A stretch of 64,000 nucleotides of DNA. Source: Candidatus Margulisiibacteriota bacterium. GTDB lineage: Bacteria > Margulisbacteria > WOR-1 > O2-12-FULL-45-9 > XYB2-FULL-48-7. The DNA lies in contig JBAZTH010000003.1 in the NCBI GenBank assembly GCA_041661965.1, positions 79,062 through 143,061 of the forward strand, read 5' to 3'. The notes beneath the pieces are model-generated. The model made no database searches and was not told where the DNA came from. It saw only the letters and a program-made list of their open reading frames with translations. A program made the translations under genes and the position numbers. Positions 1-8,283 of this stretch are shown here, piece by piece (within the stretch, counting starts at the first letter, position 1; each line of letters starts with the position of its first letter).

Positions 1-112
1 GGTCGACCTGGAAACTTGTCTCGACCTGGTCAAACGGGGGGAGATCAAGGATAACAAGACGATCATTGGCATTATGATCGCCGACCTGGCGAGCCGGGGA
101 GAGTTGGCTTGA
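1..112 (+). CDS. Nudix hydrolase, C-terminal end only (ADP-ribose pyrophosphatase-like)
   Basis: Only the last 36 codons are inside the window. The reading frame runs from base 2 to the TGA at 110-112. The visible tail contains a GEIKDNKTIIGIMIA stretch, which resembles the C-terminal helix of NudF-type ADP-ribose pyrophosphatases (usually GEI-DAKT-I-GL). The catalytic Nudix box would lie upstream and cannot be checked. The stop overlaps the TTG start of xerD by four bases (TTGA), so the two genes are translationally coupled. NudF and XerD genes lie close together in some Firmicutes, which fits. The family call rests on a short tail only. Confidence 0.55.
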   Translation, partial: VDLETCLDLVKRGEIKDNKTIIGIMIADLASRGELA

Positions 113-981
113 ACGAATTTACCCAGGACTTCTTAAGCTTTATCCAGGTGGAGCGGGGCTACTCCCTTAATACCGTGGCCTCGTATCGGCTTGACCTCGA
201 ACAATTTGCCGCTTTTGCCGGAGAAGGTTTCCCCAAGATCGAGCGGGAAGTGGTCCAGGCCTATCTCCAGCATTTAAGCGAAAAGGTCTTTTCGCGGACC
301 TCGATCGAGCGGAAACTTGCTTCCCTCAAATCTTTTTATCATTATCTGGTCGGCGAGGGGACGGTGGAGGTCGACCCGACTTCCGATTTCAAGCTGCCGA
401 AAAAAGCCAAGCGCCTGCCGAAAGCCTTGAGCATCGGCGATACGGTGAAGCTGATCACTTCGCCGCGGGGGAACGATCCCTGGGCCCTGCGCGACTCGGC
501 GATACTGGAACTCCTTTACGCTACCGGGATGCGGGCGTCGGAGCTGACGGCTCTTAACCTGGACGATATCAATCTGGAGGTCTCCTTTATCCGCTGTTTT
601 GGTAAAGGGTCGAAGGAACGGGTCGTCCCGGTCGGCAAAGCGGCCATAAGAGCGATCAAAGATTATTTAGAAAAAGGGCGGCCCAATTTCCCGCAAAAGG
701 ACAAGGCCGCTTTTCTGCTCGATAAAAACGGCGAGCGCCTGACCAGGCAAGGGTTGTGGCTGATCATTAAAAAACACGTGAAAAAGCAGGGGTTGCGCGA
801 GAAGACTTCGCCGCATACTTTGCGCCATTCCTTTGCCACCCACCTGTTGGAAAAAGGGGCCGACCTCCGCTCCGTCCAGGAGATGCTGGGCCACTCGGAC
901 ATCGCGACCACCCAGATCTATACTTCCGTCTCCCGCGAACGTTTGAAGAAAATGTACAATCAGGCCCACCCGCGGGCTTAA
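109..981 (+). CDS. xerD: Tyrosine recombinase XerD
   Basis: A site-specific recombinase that, with XerC at dif, resolves chromosome dimers. The 290-residue length is normal for Xer proteins. An N-terminal SAM-like DNA-binding domain covers about residues 1-85. The catalytic domain follows with the full set of active residues: R142 (GMRASEL), K166 (GKGSKER), H236 and R239 (PHTLRH), H262 (GHSDIATTQIY) and nucleophile Y271. The protein ends in HPRA, like E. coli XerD, which favours XerD over XerC. The start is TTG, chosen because it overlaps the preceding stop (TTGA) and gives the expected N terminus. Confidence 0.9.
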   Translation: MNEFTQDFLSFIQVERGYSLNTVASYRLDLEQFAAFAGEGFPKIEREVVQAYLQHLSEKVFSRTSIERKLASLKSFYHYLVGEGTVEVDPTSDFKLPKKAKRLPKALSIGDTVKLITSPRGNDPWALRDSAILELLYATGMRASELTALNLDDINLEVSFIRCFGKGSKERVVPVGKAAIRAIKDYLEKGRPNFPQKDKAAFLLDKNGERLTRQGLWLIIKKHVKKQGLREKTSPHTLRHSFATHLLEKGADLRSVQEMLGHSDIATTQIYTSVSRERLKKMYNQAHPRA

Positions 982-999
982 AAAAAAGAGGAGAAAATT

Positions 1000-1584
1000 A
1001 TGTTCGATTTAAGTTTTTTTATTATCGCGCTGCCGATCCTGCTGGTGACGATTACCATTCATGAGTTCGCTCACGCTTTCGTCGCCGATAAATTAGGGGA
1101 CCCGACGCCGCGTTTAGCTGGCCGGTTGACCCTTAACCCGATCAGCCATCTCGATCCGATCGGTTTTTTGATGCTTCTCCTGGTCCGTTTCGGCTGGGCC
1201 AAGCCGGTCCCGATCAATCCCTATAATTTCCGCAACCCGAAGCAGGGGAGCCTGTTCGTCAGCCTGGCCGGACCGCTCTCCAACTTTTTCGTCGCCTGGG
1301 TTGTGGCGGTGATCTTCAAGAATGTTCCCTTGCCGAACAGTTATCTGGTTGATCTGGTCTCCTACACCATTTGGATCAACTTGTCGCTCGGGGTCTTTAA
1401 CTTGATTCCGGTCCCGCCGCTCGACGGTTCGCATATTTTGGAATACTTCCTGCCTCCGCACCAGTACGAAGTCATGGTCCGGCTCCAGCAGTACAGTTTC
1501 CTGATCCTGATCGGGATCATTCTCTTCGCCATGCCGATATTAATGACGATCATCGAGTTTCTCTACAGGCTGCTGGTGGGATGA
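1000..1584 (+). CDS. Site-2 protease family (M50) membrane metalloprotease
   Basis: A small intramembrane zinc metalloprotease of the M50 family. The zinc motif HEFAH is at residues 21-25 in the first membrane segment. The second family motif, PVPPLDGSHI, lies near residues 138-147 and supplies the third zinc ligand (Asp). About five hydrophobic segments are visible in 194 residues. There is no PDZ domain, so this is the short Rip-like type found in many bacteria, whose substrates are mostly unknown. A GAGGAG ribosome site precedes the ATG. The stop overlaps the folC start (ATGA). Confidence 0.85.
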   Translation: MFDLSFFIIALPILLVTITIHEFAHAFVADKLGDPTPRLAGRLTLNPISHLDPIGFLMLLLVRFGWAKPVPINPYNFRNPKQGSLFVSLAGPLSNFFVAWVVAVIFKNVPLPNSYLVDLVSYTIWINLSLGVFNLIPVPPLDGSHILEYFLPPHQYEVMVRLQQYSFLILIGIILFAMPILMTIIEFLYRLLVG

Positions 1585-2744
1585 CTTCAACTGTTGCCCG
1601 CTATCTCTCCTCCCTCGAAAAATTCGGGATCAATCTCGGCCTGGAGCGGATTACCGAGCTGCTAAAATTGTTGGGCGATCCCCAGCTAAAATTGAAGGTC
1701 ATTCACGTTACCGGGACCAACGGCAAAGGTTCGACCTGCGCCATGATTGCTGCGATCCTGAAAGAGGCGGGTTATTCGGTCGGCCTCTACACTTCGCCTC
1801 ATCTCGTCAAACTAAACGAACGCTTCAAGATCAACGGCCGCGATATCAGTAATCCTGATCTGTCCGCCGGGGTGAAGGCCGTCCGCTTGGCGGCGGATAA
1901 ACTAGCCGAAAAGCCGACCGTCTTTGAGGTTTTGACCGCCGTCGCCTTTTGGTATTTCGCCAAAAAGAAAGTCGACTACGCGGTGATCGAAGTGGGGATG
2001 GGGGGACGGCTTGACGCGACCAACGTTGTCTACCCGCTCGCCGCAGTCATCACTAATATCGAGCTGGAACATACCGCGGTCCTGGGCAAAACTTTGGCCA
2101 AGATCGCGGTGGAAAAAGCGGCCATTATTAAACCGGGGGTCCCGGTCGTGACGGCGGAAAAGAAAGAAGAGGCTTTAAGCGTTTTGCAGTACCAGGCGGA
2201 GAAAAATCAAAGCCTGCTGGTCCAGGTTGGGAGTGAAGGGGAAGGGTTCACCGCTTCTTTGATCGGGGAGCATCAAAAACTGAATGCTGCTTGCGCGGTC
2301 GCGGCGGTCCGCCTGGCCGGGATCGAGGCCGATAAAAAAGCGATCCTTGCCGGACTGAAAAAAGCGGCCTGGCCGGGCCGTTTCCAGGTGGTCAGCCGCA
2401 ACCCGCTCACCATTCTCGACGGCGCCCATAATCCGGCCGGGATCCGGGCGTTGGTCGCCACCCTGCGGCGCGAATTCCCGGGGAAAAAGTTCACTTTCCT
2501 CTTCGGCGCCCAGCAGGATAAAGACGTGAAAACTATGCTCCCCTGGCTGCGGCCGCTGGCCGAAGAAATAATCGTCACCCGATCGTCACATCACCAATCC
2601 GCTCCGGTAATCTTTGGCCGGAAAGCGACCCCTCTAAAGCAGGCGCTCAAGCGGACCCATGGGGTCGATCGGGTGATCTGTGGTTCGCTTTTTTTAGTCG
2701 GGGACGCGCTTCGTTTCGGGGTTGACGCTCGGGGTGAGGAGTAG
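1581..2744 (+). CDS. folC: Folylpolyglutamate synthase / dihydrofolate synthase
   Basis: Adds glutamate to dihydropteroate and/or folates using ATP, in the cytoplasm. The nucleotide loop GTNGKGST is at residues 45-52. Other Mur-ligase-type signatures are visible: YTSPHL near 74, EVGMGGRLDATN near 137, and the C-terminal domain start LDGAHNPAG near 279. At 387 residues it is somewhat shorter than typical FolC (about 420), with the shortening in the C-terminal domain. The ATG overlaps the protease stop (ATGA). Its 3' end contains a promoter-like sequence for the next gene. Confidence 0.9.
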   Translation: MTSTVARYLSSLEKFGINLGLERITELLKLLGDPQLKLKVIHVTGTNGKGSTCAMIAAILKEAGYSVGLYTSPHLVKLNERFKINGRDISNPDLSAGVKAVRLAADKLAEKPTVFEVLTAVAFWYFAKKKVDYAVIEVGMGGRLDATNVVYPLAAVITNIELEHTAVLGKTLAKIAVEKAAIIKPGVPVVTAEKKEEALSVLQYQAEKNQSLLVQVGSEGEGFTASLIGEHQKLNAACAVAAVRLAGIEADKKAILAGLKKAAWPGRFQVVSRNPLTILDGAHNPAGIRALVATLRREFPGKKFTFLFGAQQDKDVKTMLPWLRPLAEEIIVTRSSHHQSAPVIFGRKATPLKQALKRTHGVDRVICGSLFLVGDALRFGVDARGEE

Positions 2745-2750
2745 TAGAAT
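2722..2750 (+). promoter_or_regulatory. Sigma-70-type promoter inside the folC 3' end
   Basis: TTGACG at 2722-2727, 17-base spacer, TAGAAT at 2745-2750. The ATG of the SPOR protein begins 10 bases after the -10 box, so transcription would start within about four bases of the codon. Confidence 0.5.
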
Positions 2751-2760
2751 AAGTCCGGCC

Positions 2761-3348
2761 ATGGAATATCAAAATTTTCCAGAAAAAAATCCCGGTGATC
2801 GTCCCGAAGAAGGGCCCAGCGTAGAACTGCCGAAACAAAACCGTTTTTCCTGGGTCAGAAACTTTTTTGTTTTTATCGTTCTGGCGGTCGTGATCGCCGG
2901 CAGTTTTATGATCAGCTTCCAGCTCGGCAAAAAAGTTCTTTTTTCCGTCAAGAAACAACCGTTTATGGAGAGGGACGCCGGTCGGCTTGAGCCGCCGCCG
3001 TCTTATGAAGCGCTTCGCAAACTGGAAAAAGCGCTCCGGGCCGAAAGTAAAAAAATAGCCCCCAAAAAGAGCGTTCGAAAAGCGGCTCCCGCCAGACGAT
3101 ACCAGCGGACGCCGGCGGCCAAAAAGACCGGCAGTTATTATAAAGTGCAGGTGGGCCCGTTCGCGACCCTCTCTGAAGCCAAGTATCATTTGTCGCTGAT
3201 CCGGGCCAGAGGAATTGACGCTTTCCTGAAAAAATATGGCGCGACCTGGAAAATCCAGGCCGGCGCTTATAAGAGCCTTAAAATGGCCAAGCAGCAGCAG
3301 AAAGCCTTGCTGGGCAAAGAATTTAAATCGAAGATTATCATCGAATAG
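2761..3348 (+). CDS. SPOR-domain membrane protein
   Basis: A 195-residue predicted inner-membrane protein. A short cytoplasmic N terminus is followed by one membrane segment at about residues 29-51, a basic linker (about 80-120) and a C-terminal SPOR domain of about 70 residues starting at GSYYKVQVGPF. SPOR domains bind glycan strands stripped of stem peptides at division sites, so a division or cell-wall role is likely. The ATG at 2761 is preferred over an upstream TTG at 2722 because it follows a promoter-like sequence. It sits between folC and the mre operon, which agrees with a wall function. Confidence 0.78.
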   Translation: MEYQNFPEKNPGDRPEEGPSVELPKQNRFSWVRNFFVFIVLAVVIAGSFMISFQLGKKVLFSVKKQPFMERDAGRLEPPPSYEALRKLEKALRAESKKIAPKKSVRKAAPARRYQRTPAAKKTGSYYKVQVGPFATLSEAKYHLSLIRARGIDAFLKKYGATWKIQAGAYKSLKMAKQQQKALLGKEFKSKIIIE

Positions 3349-3364
3349 CCTTTAAGGAGGAAGC

Positions 3365-4408
3365 ATGTCGGTATACGATATGGTGTTTGGTAAGTTTTCA
3401 CGTGATTTAGGGATCGACTTGGGGACGGCTACGACTCTGGTTTTTGCCCGCGGTGAAGGGATCATCCTCTGTGAACCGTCGGTCGTCGCGATCAACAAAG
3501 ACAACAACAAGCCGCTGGCTTTCGGTAACGAAGCCAAAGGAATGCTGGGCCGCACGCCGGCCAACATTGTCGCCGTCCGCCCGATGCGGGACGGGGTCAT
3601 TGCCGATTTCGAGATCACCGAAATGATGCTCCGTCATTTTATCAACAAGAGCCACCAGCGTTCCGCCTTTGTCAGGCCGCGGATCGTGGTCGGCGTTCCG
3701 TCCGGGATCACCGGAGTCGAGAAGCGGGCGGTCCTTGATGCCGCGATGCACGCCGGCGCCCGCGAAGCTTACCTTGTTGAAGAACCGATGGCGGCCGCGA
3801 TCGGCGCCAATCTCCCTGTCTCGGAAGCGCAGGGGAGCATGATCGTCGATATCGGCGGCGGTACGACCGAAGTGGCCGTTCTCGCCCTTGGCGGGATCGT
3901 CGTTTCCAAATCGATCCGGGTCGCCGGCGACGAAATGGACGAAGCGATCGTTTCTCATTGCCGCAAGAACTACAATCTCCTGATCGGGGAGCGGACCGCG
4001 GAACAGATCAAGATCGACATCGGTTCGGCCTACCCGCTGCCGGAAGAAAAGACGATCGAAGTTCGGGGGCGCGATCTGGTGACCGGCCTGCCGAAGACCC
4101 TGACCCTCACTTCATCGGAGATCCGCGACGCCCTGGCGGAGCCGGTTTCGATGGTCGTCGATGCCGTCCGCATGACCCTGGAAAAAACCCCGCCGGAACT
4201 CTCGGCCGATATTATGGACCGGGGGATCGTCATGGCTGGGGGTGGATCGTTATTGAGGGGGCTGGATAAGTACCTGGCGCAGGAAACGGAAATGCCGGTT
4301 TATGTCGTCGACGATCCGATCTCCTGCGTCGCTTACGGGACCGGGAAGATCCTGGAGGAAATTGACACCCTGAAGAAGGTCCTGATCATGCCCAAGAGCA
4401 ATCAGTGA
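3365..4408 (+). CDS. mreB: Rod-shape determining protein MreB
   Basis: Bacterial actin that organises lateral wall synthesis on the inner face of the cytoplasmic membrane. At 347 residues it has the normal length. Actin-fold nucleotide motifs are clear: phosphate-1 [11 protein letters not shown] near residue 15, phosphate-2 [11 protein letters not shown] near 161, and the adenosine motif [10 protein letters not shown] near 290. A strong AAGGAGG site precedes the ATG. The stop overlaps the mreC GTG (GTGA). It is the first gene of an mreB-mreC-mreD-mrdA operon. Confidence 0.97.
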   Translation: MSVYDMVFGKFSRDLGIDLGTATTLVFARGEGIILCEPSVVAINKDNNKPLAFGNEAKGMLGRTPANIVAVRPMRDGVIADFEITEMMLRHFINKSHQRSAFVRPRIVVGVPSGITGVEKRAVLDAAMHAGAREAYLVEEPMAAAIGANLPVSEAQGSMIVDIGGGTTEVAVLALGGIVVSKSIRVAGDEMDEAIVSHCRKNYNLLIGERTAEQIKIDIGSAYPLPEEKTIEVRGRDLVTGLPKTLTLTSSEIRDALAEPVSMVVDAVRMTLEKTPPELSADIMDRGIVMAGGGSLLRGLDKYLAQETEMPVYVVDDPISCVAYGTGKILEEIDTLKKVLIMPKSNQ

Positions 4409-5220
4409 AGCCATACCGCGGAGCAAGAAGAAAAAATTCTTATCGTCCAGCCGTATTTATCGTTCTGCTGGCGCTCCTCCTGTCCTATTTCACCATAAAC
4501 AATTCCTTCGGGATCCGGTACGTGTTTACTTCGATCTTTTACCCGATCCAGTATTCGGTCCAATATGTCGTTAAAGGGACTTTGAGCGTCCCGGCCAATC
4601 TTATGGCCCTGCGTAATCTTTCCAAGGAAAACAAGGAACTAAAGACCCGGCTGCTTACTTCCATTTCCAAGTTGGCTTTATTCGAAGAGCTGGTCAACGA
4701 GAATGTCCGTCTCCGACAAGCCCTTGATTTCCAGGGGACCAATCGCTACCGCTTCAAGCTCGGAGTCGCCCAGGTGATCGCCCGGGGAGCTTCGCCTTAC
4801 ACTTCGCTGATGGAGGTCAATCAGGGGGTGTTATCCGGGGTCCGGGTCGACATGACGGCGATTGTTGAGTCCGGCCTGGTTGGACGGGTGGTCGAAGTTT
4901 CGCTGTTTAGTTCCAAGGTCCTCCTGATCACCGATCTTAAGAGCTCGGTGGCGGCGGTCGACCAGCAGAACCGGGAATTCGGCGTGGTGGAAGGGTTTGC
5001 CAGCCAGCATTCGCTCTCCATGAAATATGTCAGTTCGGTCGGCGAGATCGCGGTGGGGGACAAGATCGTGACCTCGCCCGCTTCCAAGATCTTTCCGCCC
5101 GGCATCCCGATCGGGACGGTCGCCCAGGTTAAAAAGCGCGATTCCGATCTTTTTTACGACGTCAAAGTTAAGCCGGCGGTCAATTTTTCCAAGCTCGAAG
5201 AAGTATTCCTGATCTACTAA
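4405..5220 (+). CDS. mreC: Rod-shape determining protein MreC
   Basis: A bitopic periplasmic scaffold that links MreB to PBP2. A basic N terminus is followed by one membrane segment at about residues 13-33, a coiled coil at about 65-105 ([14 protein letters not shown] onward), and the paired beta-barrel domains of the family to residue 271. The GTG start overlaps the mreB stop (GTGA). Length and order are normal. Confidence 0.93.
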   Translation: MKPYRGARRKNSYRPAVFIVLLALLLSYFTINNSFGIRYVFTSIFYPIQYSVQYVVKGTLSVPANLMALRNLSKENKELKTRLLTSISKLALFEELVNENVRLRQALDFQGTNRYRFKLGVAQVIARGASPYTSLMEVNQGVLSGVRVDMTAIVESGLVGRVVEVSLFSSKVLLITDLKSSVAAVDQQNREFGVVEGFASQHSLSMKYVSSVGEIAVGDKIVTSPASKIFPPGIPIGTVAQVKKRDSDLFYDVKVKPAVNFSKLEEVFLIY

Positions 5221-5224
5221 ACAT

Positions 5225-5695
5225 ATGCGGACATTCAAACTGATAATTTTTCTCTTAGCGCTCCTGCTTATTCAAACGGTCTTGCTGCCGTTCGTAACTT
5301 TCTTTGGCGCGATGCCCGACCTCTTTCTGGTTGCGGTGGTGATCTACGCGGTCCTCTCGGAGCGGGGAACGTCCACTATCTTCGCGGCGGGGGCCGGCCT
5401 GCTCCAGGATCTTTTCTCGGCCGGGTTTTACGTCAACACCCTGGCCAAGGTCGCGATCAGCGTCCTGGTCGGCGGGATCGGCGACGAGGTGGTCGGCGAC
5501 GCCCGTTCGTTCTCGGCGAGCATGGTGGCGATCATCACCCCGCTTTATCTGATCGTTGAAGGGGTGATCATTTATTTGGGCGGCCATCATTTTTCAATCT
5601 TTTATTATCTGCTGGAGATCTTGCTGACCATCCTCTATAATCTGGCTTTTGTTCCGGTCGTCTATTTCTTACTGCAGAAGGCGACCAGTGAATAA
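5225..5695 (+). CDS. mreD: Rod-shape determining protein MreD
   Basis: A 156-residue polytopic inner-membrane protein with about five hydrophobic segments and an early FGAMPDLFLVAVV stretch typical of MreD. It lies between mreC and mrdA and has four bases of spacing to mreC. Its 3' end overlaps the GTG start of mrdA by eight bases. Confidence 0.88.
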   Translation: MRTFKLIIFLLALLLIQTVLLPFVTFFGAMPDLFLVAVVIYAVLSERGTSTIFAAGAGLLQDLFSAGFYVNTLAKVAISVLVGGIGDEVVGDARSFSASMVAIITPLYLIVEGVIIYLGGHHFSIFYYLLEILLTILYNLAFVPVVYFLLQKATSE

Positions 5696-7415
5696 AGACC
5701 AGGTCCTTTGGCTGGCTTTTGCTTTTGCGTTCCTTTTGATTTTTGGCCGGCTTTTTCAACTCCAGGTGATTGAAGGGGACAAATACCGGCGCCTGGCGCT
5801 GGAGAACGCCGCCAAGACGATCCCGGTTTACGCCCCGCGCGGCATTATTTACGACCGGAACGGCAAAATCATCGCCCAAAACCAGGCGGTTTTTTCCATT
5901 CAGGTCATGCCGCAGCTTTTGTCCGATTCCGACCCGGCCCGTCGCGACCGGGTCTTAAAGAAGCTAAGCGAATTGCTCGGTGAAGAGGTCAAGCCGGTGA
6001 AACGATCGGACCGGCCGATCCTGATCAAGGACAATATCGACTTGAAGACCGCGATCACGGTCGAAGAGATGGGCAAGGAATTAAAAGGGGTGGAGGTCGT
6101 GGTCCATCCGGTCCGGCTCTATCCTTTTGGCGCCGCCGCTTCTCACCTGCTCGGCTATGTCGGCGAGATCGAGGGGGATGAGTTAAAAAGGCTGAAAGCG
6201 GAAGGCTATCGACTGGGCGATACCATCGGCAAAGACGGGCTCGAAAAGATCTACGACAAGCTGATCCGGGGAACCGACGGCGGGAAAAAGATCGAAGTCG
6301 ATGTTCGGGGGAACCCGATCCGGGTCTTGGGTTCGGTCGATCCGGTTGCCGGAGCGAATGTTTACACCACGATCGATATCGATTTGCAACAGGTGGCCGA
6401 CGTGGCGCTCGGAGGAAAAAATGGCGCGGTGGTTATTCTTGACCCCCGGAGCGGCGAGATCCTGGCGCTGGTCAGTCATCCTAATTATGACCCGAATATC
6501 TTCGTGAAACAGCTCGATTCCGAGGAGTGGAGTAAGCTCGGCAAAAAAACGCATCCCTTCATGAACCGGGCGCTGGCGATCTATCCCCCGGGCTCGATCT
6601 TCAAGGCGATCGTCCTGACCGCGGCTCTGGAGCGAAAAATAACCAAACCGAACGAAAGCTTTTTCTGTCCCGGCTATTATCGGATCAACAACCGGATCGC
6701 CCGTTGCTGGAAAGAGACCGGCCACGGACGGATCACCGCGGAAGACGGCTTGGTCAATTCCTGCGACATTGTTTTTTATGAGTTGGGGCGGCGGTTGGGA
6801 CCGGACCTGATCGCCGAATACGCCCGGAAATATGGGTTGGGGGAGCGGACCGGGATCGACTTGCCGAGCGAGAAGAAAGGGTTGGTCCCGGACAGCGGTT
6901 GGAAGAAACGGATTTACGGCGAAAGCTGGTATGACGGCGATTCGATCAATTACGGGATCGGTCAGGGATTTCTCCAGGTTACGCCGGTCCAGATGGCCAA
7001 AGTTTATGGCAGCATCGCGACCGGTCGTGAAAGACAACCATACATTGTGGCCGAGATCAGGAAGAAAGACGGGGCGGTCCTTTTCCAGCAGCGGCCGCGG
7101 GAAGCCGGGATCGTTCCGGGAACGGTTGATACTCTGAACGTGGTGCGCGCGGCCCTGCGCCAAGTTGTTTTTAGGGCGACCGGTAGGGCGGCAAGCGTGC
7201 CGGGGATCCCGGCCGCCGGTAAGACCGGGACCGCGCAAACTCCCGGTCTGCCGCACGCCTGGTTCCTTTGCTACGCTCCCTACGATGAACCGGAGATCGT
7301 GATCGCCGCTTTTGTGGAACACGGCGAGCACGGCGATCGCTCCTCCGCGATGGTCGCCCGCGATATTCTGAAGTGGTACAAGGAAAACCGCCTGCAGAAA
7401 GAGTACCCAGAGTAA
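5688..7415 (+). CDS. mrdA: Penicillin-binding protein 2 (peptidoglycan transpeptidase)
   Basis: Class B PBP that cross-links peptidoglycan during elongation. One N-terminal membrane segment (about 5-22) precedes the dimerisation domain (about 45-230) and the transpeptidase domain. The catalytic motifs are S303-I-F-K306, S358-C-D360 and K512-T-G-T. SCD as the second motif is typical of the PBP2 branch. The GTG at 5688, overlapping the mreD stop, was chosen over an upstream ATG at 5649 because it places the signal anchor correctly. rodA, the usual partner, is not next to it and must be elsewhere. Confidence 0.93.
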   Translation: MNKDQVLWLAFAFAFLLIFGRLFQLQVIEGDKYRRLALENAAKTIPVYAPRGIIYDRNGKIIAQNQAVFSIQVMPQLLSDSDPARRDRVLKKLSELLGEEVKPVKRSDRPILIKDNIDLKTAITVEEMGKELKGVEVVVHPVRLYPFGAAASHLLGYVGEIEGDELKRLKAEGYRLGDTIGKDGLEKIYDKLIRGTDGGKKIEVDVRGNPIRVLGSVDPVAGANVYTTIDIDLQQVADVALGGKNGAVVILDPRSGEILALVSHPNYDPNIFVKQLDSEEWSKLGKKTHPFMNRALAIYPPGSIFKAIVLTAALERKITKPNESFFCPGYYRINNRIARCWKETGHGRITAEDGLVNSCDIVFYELGRRLGPDLIAEYARKYGLGERTGIDLPSEKKGLVPDSGWKKRIYGESWYDGDSINYGIGQGFLQVTPVQMAKVYGSIATGRERQPYIVAEIRKKDGAVLFQQRPREAGIVPGTVDTLNVVRAALRQVVFRATGRAASVPGIPAAGKTGTAQTPGLPHAWFLCYAPYDEPEIVIAAFVEHGEHGDRSSAMVARDILKWYKENRLQKEYPE

Positions 7416-7423
7416 GCATACAG

Positions 7424-7482
7424 AGCACTAAGCGGAAAAAGATTTAATGCTTTAAGCTTTATGCTGGAAGCTGATGCTTTAA
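7424..7482 (+). repeat. Degenerate AAGC/GCTT microrepeat in spacer
   Basis: The spacer after mrdA contains loosely repeated 6-9 base units such as GCTTTAAGCTTTATGC and GGAAGCTGATGC. A similar TAAGC array on the same strand is found at 52080-52104. This looks like a genomic microrepeat, not a coding or RNA element. Confidence 0.4.
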
Positions 7483-7489
7483 TTCCCTT

Positions 7490-7518
7490 TTGACAAAGAT
7501 CGAACAATTTGCTAAAAT
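7490..7518 (+). promoter_or_regulatory. Consensus sigma-70-type promoter of rplY
   Basis: TTGACA at 7490-7495, exactly 17 bases, TAAAAT at 7513-7518. The ATG of rplY starts nine bases downstream at 7528 and there is no Shine-Dalgarno sequence. The transcript would start about 0-3 bases before the ATG, making it leaderless or nearly so. Confidence 0.8.
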
Positions 7519-7527
7519 AGTAAAGTT

Positions 7528-8232
7528 ATGAAAAAAGTTGAACTGGCCGCTGAAAAAAGAGACGGAATCGGGACCAAAAAAGTTAAAGCCTTAAGAAAAT
7601 TAGGCTTAATTCCCGCTATTGTTTACGGTAAAAAGATGAAGCCGGTCGCGGTCGCGATCGACAATAAGATCTTTTTGTCTAAGATATTAGGCTCTGAAAC
7701 GGGAAAAAACACGATTGCCACCCTCAAACTTGGCGGTTCCGACCTCCAGGTCTTAACCCAGGAAATTCAATATGATTATATGAATGGTAAGATCCTCCAC
7801 ATCGATTTTGCCCATGTCCTTATGGACGAAGTCGTTAAGGCTAAGATCGCGATCGAACTGACCGGTACCCCGATAGGGGTCAAAGATAATGGTGGGATCC
7901 TGGTCCATGGCTTGCGCGAGATCGAAGTTGAGTGTTTGCCGGGAGATATTCCGGAGAAATTCCACGTTGATGTCGCCGGGTTGATGATCAACGATTCACT
8001 GCACGTTTCCGACCTGCCTAAGGGTAAGTTTAAGGTTCTTTCCAGCCCGACCGAAATGATCGCGGCTTGCGTTCCTCCTGCTAAGGAGGAGGTTGTGGCT
8101 CCAGTGGCGGCGGTGCCAGTTGCTGGTGAAGCCGCGGCCGCGACCGCGGTCGCCGATGAAAAGGTCAAGGAAAAAGCGGCTCCAGGCGCCGCACCGGCAA
8201 AAGCGGCTCCAGCTGGGAAACCAACTAAGTAA
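7528..8232 (+). CDS. rplY: 50S ribosomal protein L25 (general stress protein Ctc type)
   Basis: Binds 5S rRNA in the large subunit. The N-terminal L25 domain covers about residues 1-90 and the C-terminal TL5/Ctc beta domain about 95-185 (ELTGTPIGVKDNGGIL). The final roughly 50 residues form an Ala/Pro/Lys-rich low-complexity tail, longer than usual for the family. It starts at an ATG just behind a consensus promoter with no ribosome site. Confidence 0.93.
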   Translation: MKKVELAAEKRDGIGTKKVKALRKLGLIPAIVYGKKMKPVAVAIDNKIFLSKILGSETGKNTIATLKLGGSDLQVLTQEIQYDYMNGKILHIDFAHVLMDEVVKAKIAIELTGTPIGVKDNGGILVHGLREIEVECLPGDIPEKFHVDVAGLMINDSLHVSDLPKGKFKVLSSPTEMIAACVPPAKEEVVAPVAAVPVAGEAAAATAVADEKVKEKAAPGAAPAKAAPAGKPTK

Positions 8233-8283
8233 CCCCTCTGGATTGCGCAATTATTTGCCTATTTAATCCGATAAAACAATAGT

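Noticed and set aside
6183..7331. 382-residue minus-strand frame
   Set aside because: It is antisense to mrdA, which has all catalytic motifs. It has no start signal and is a codon-bias shadow.
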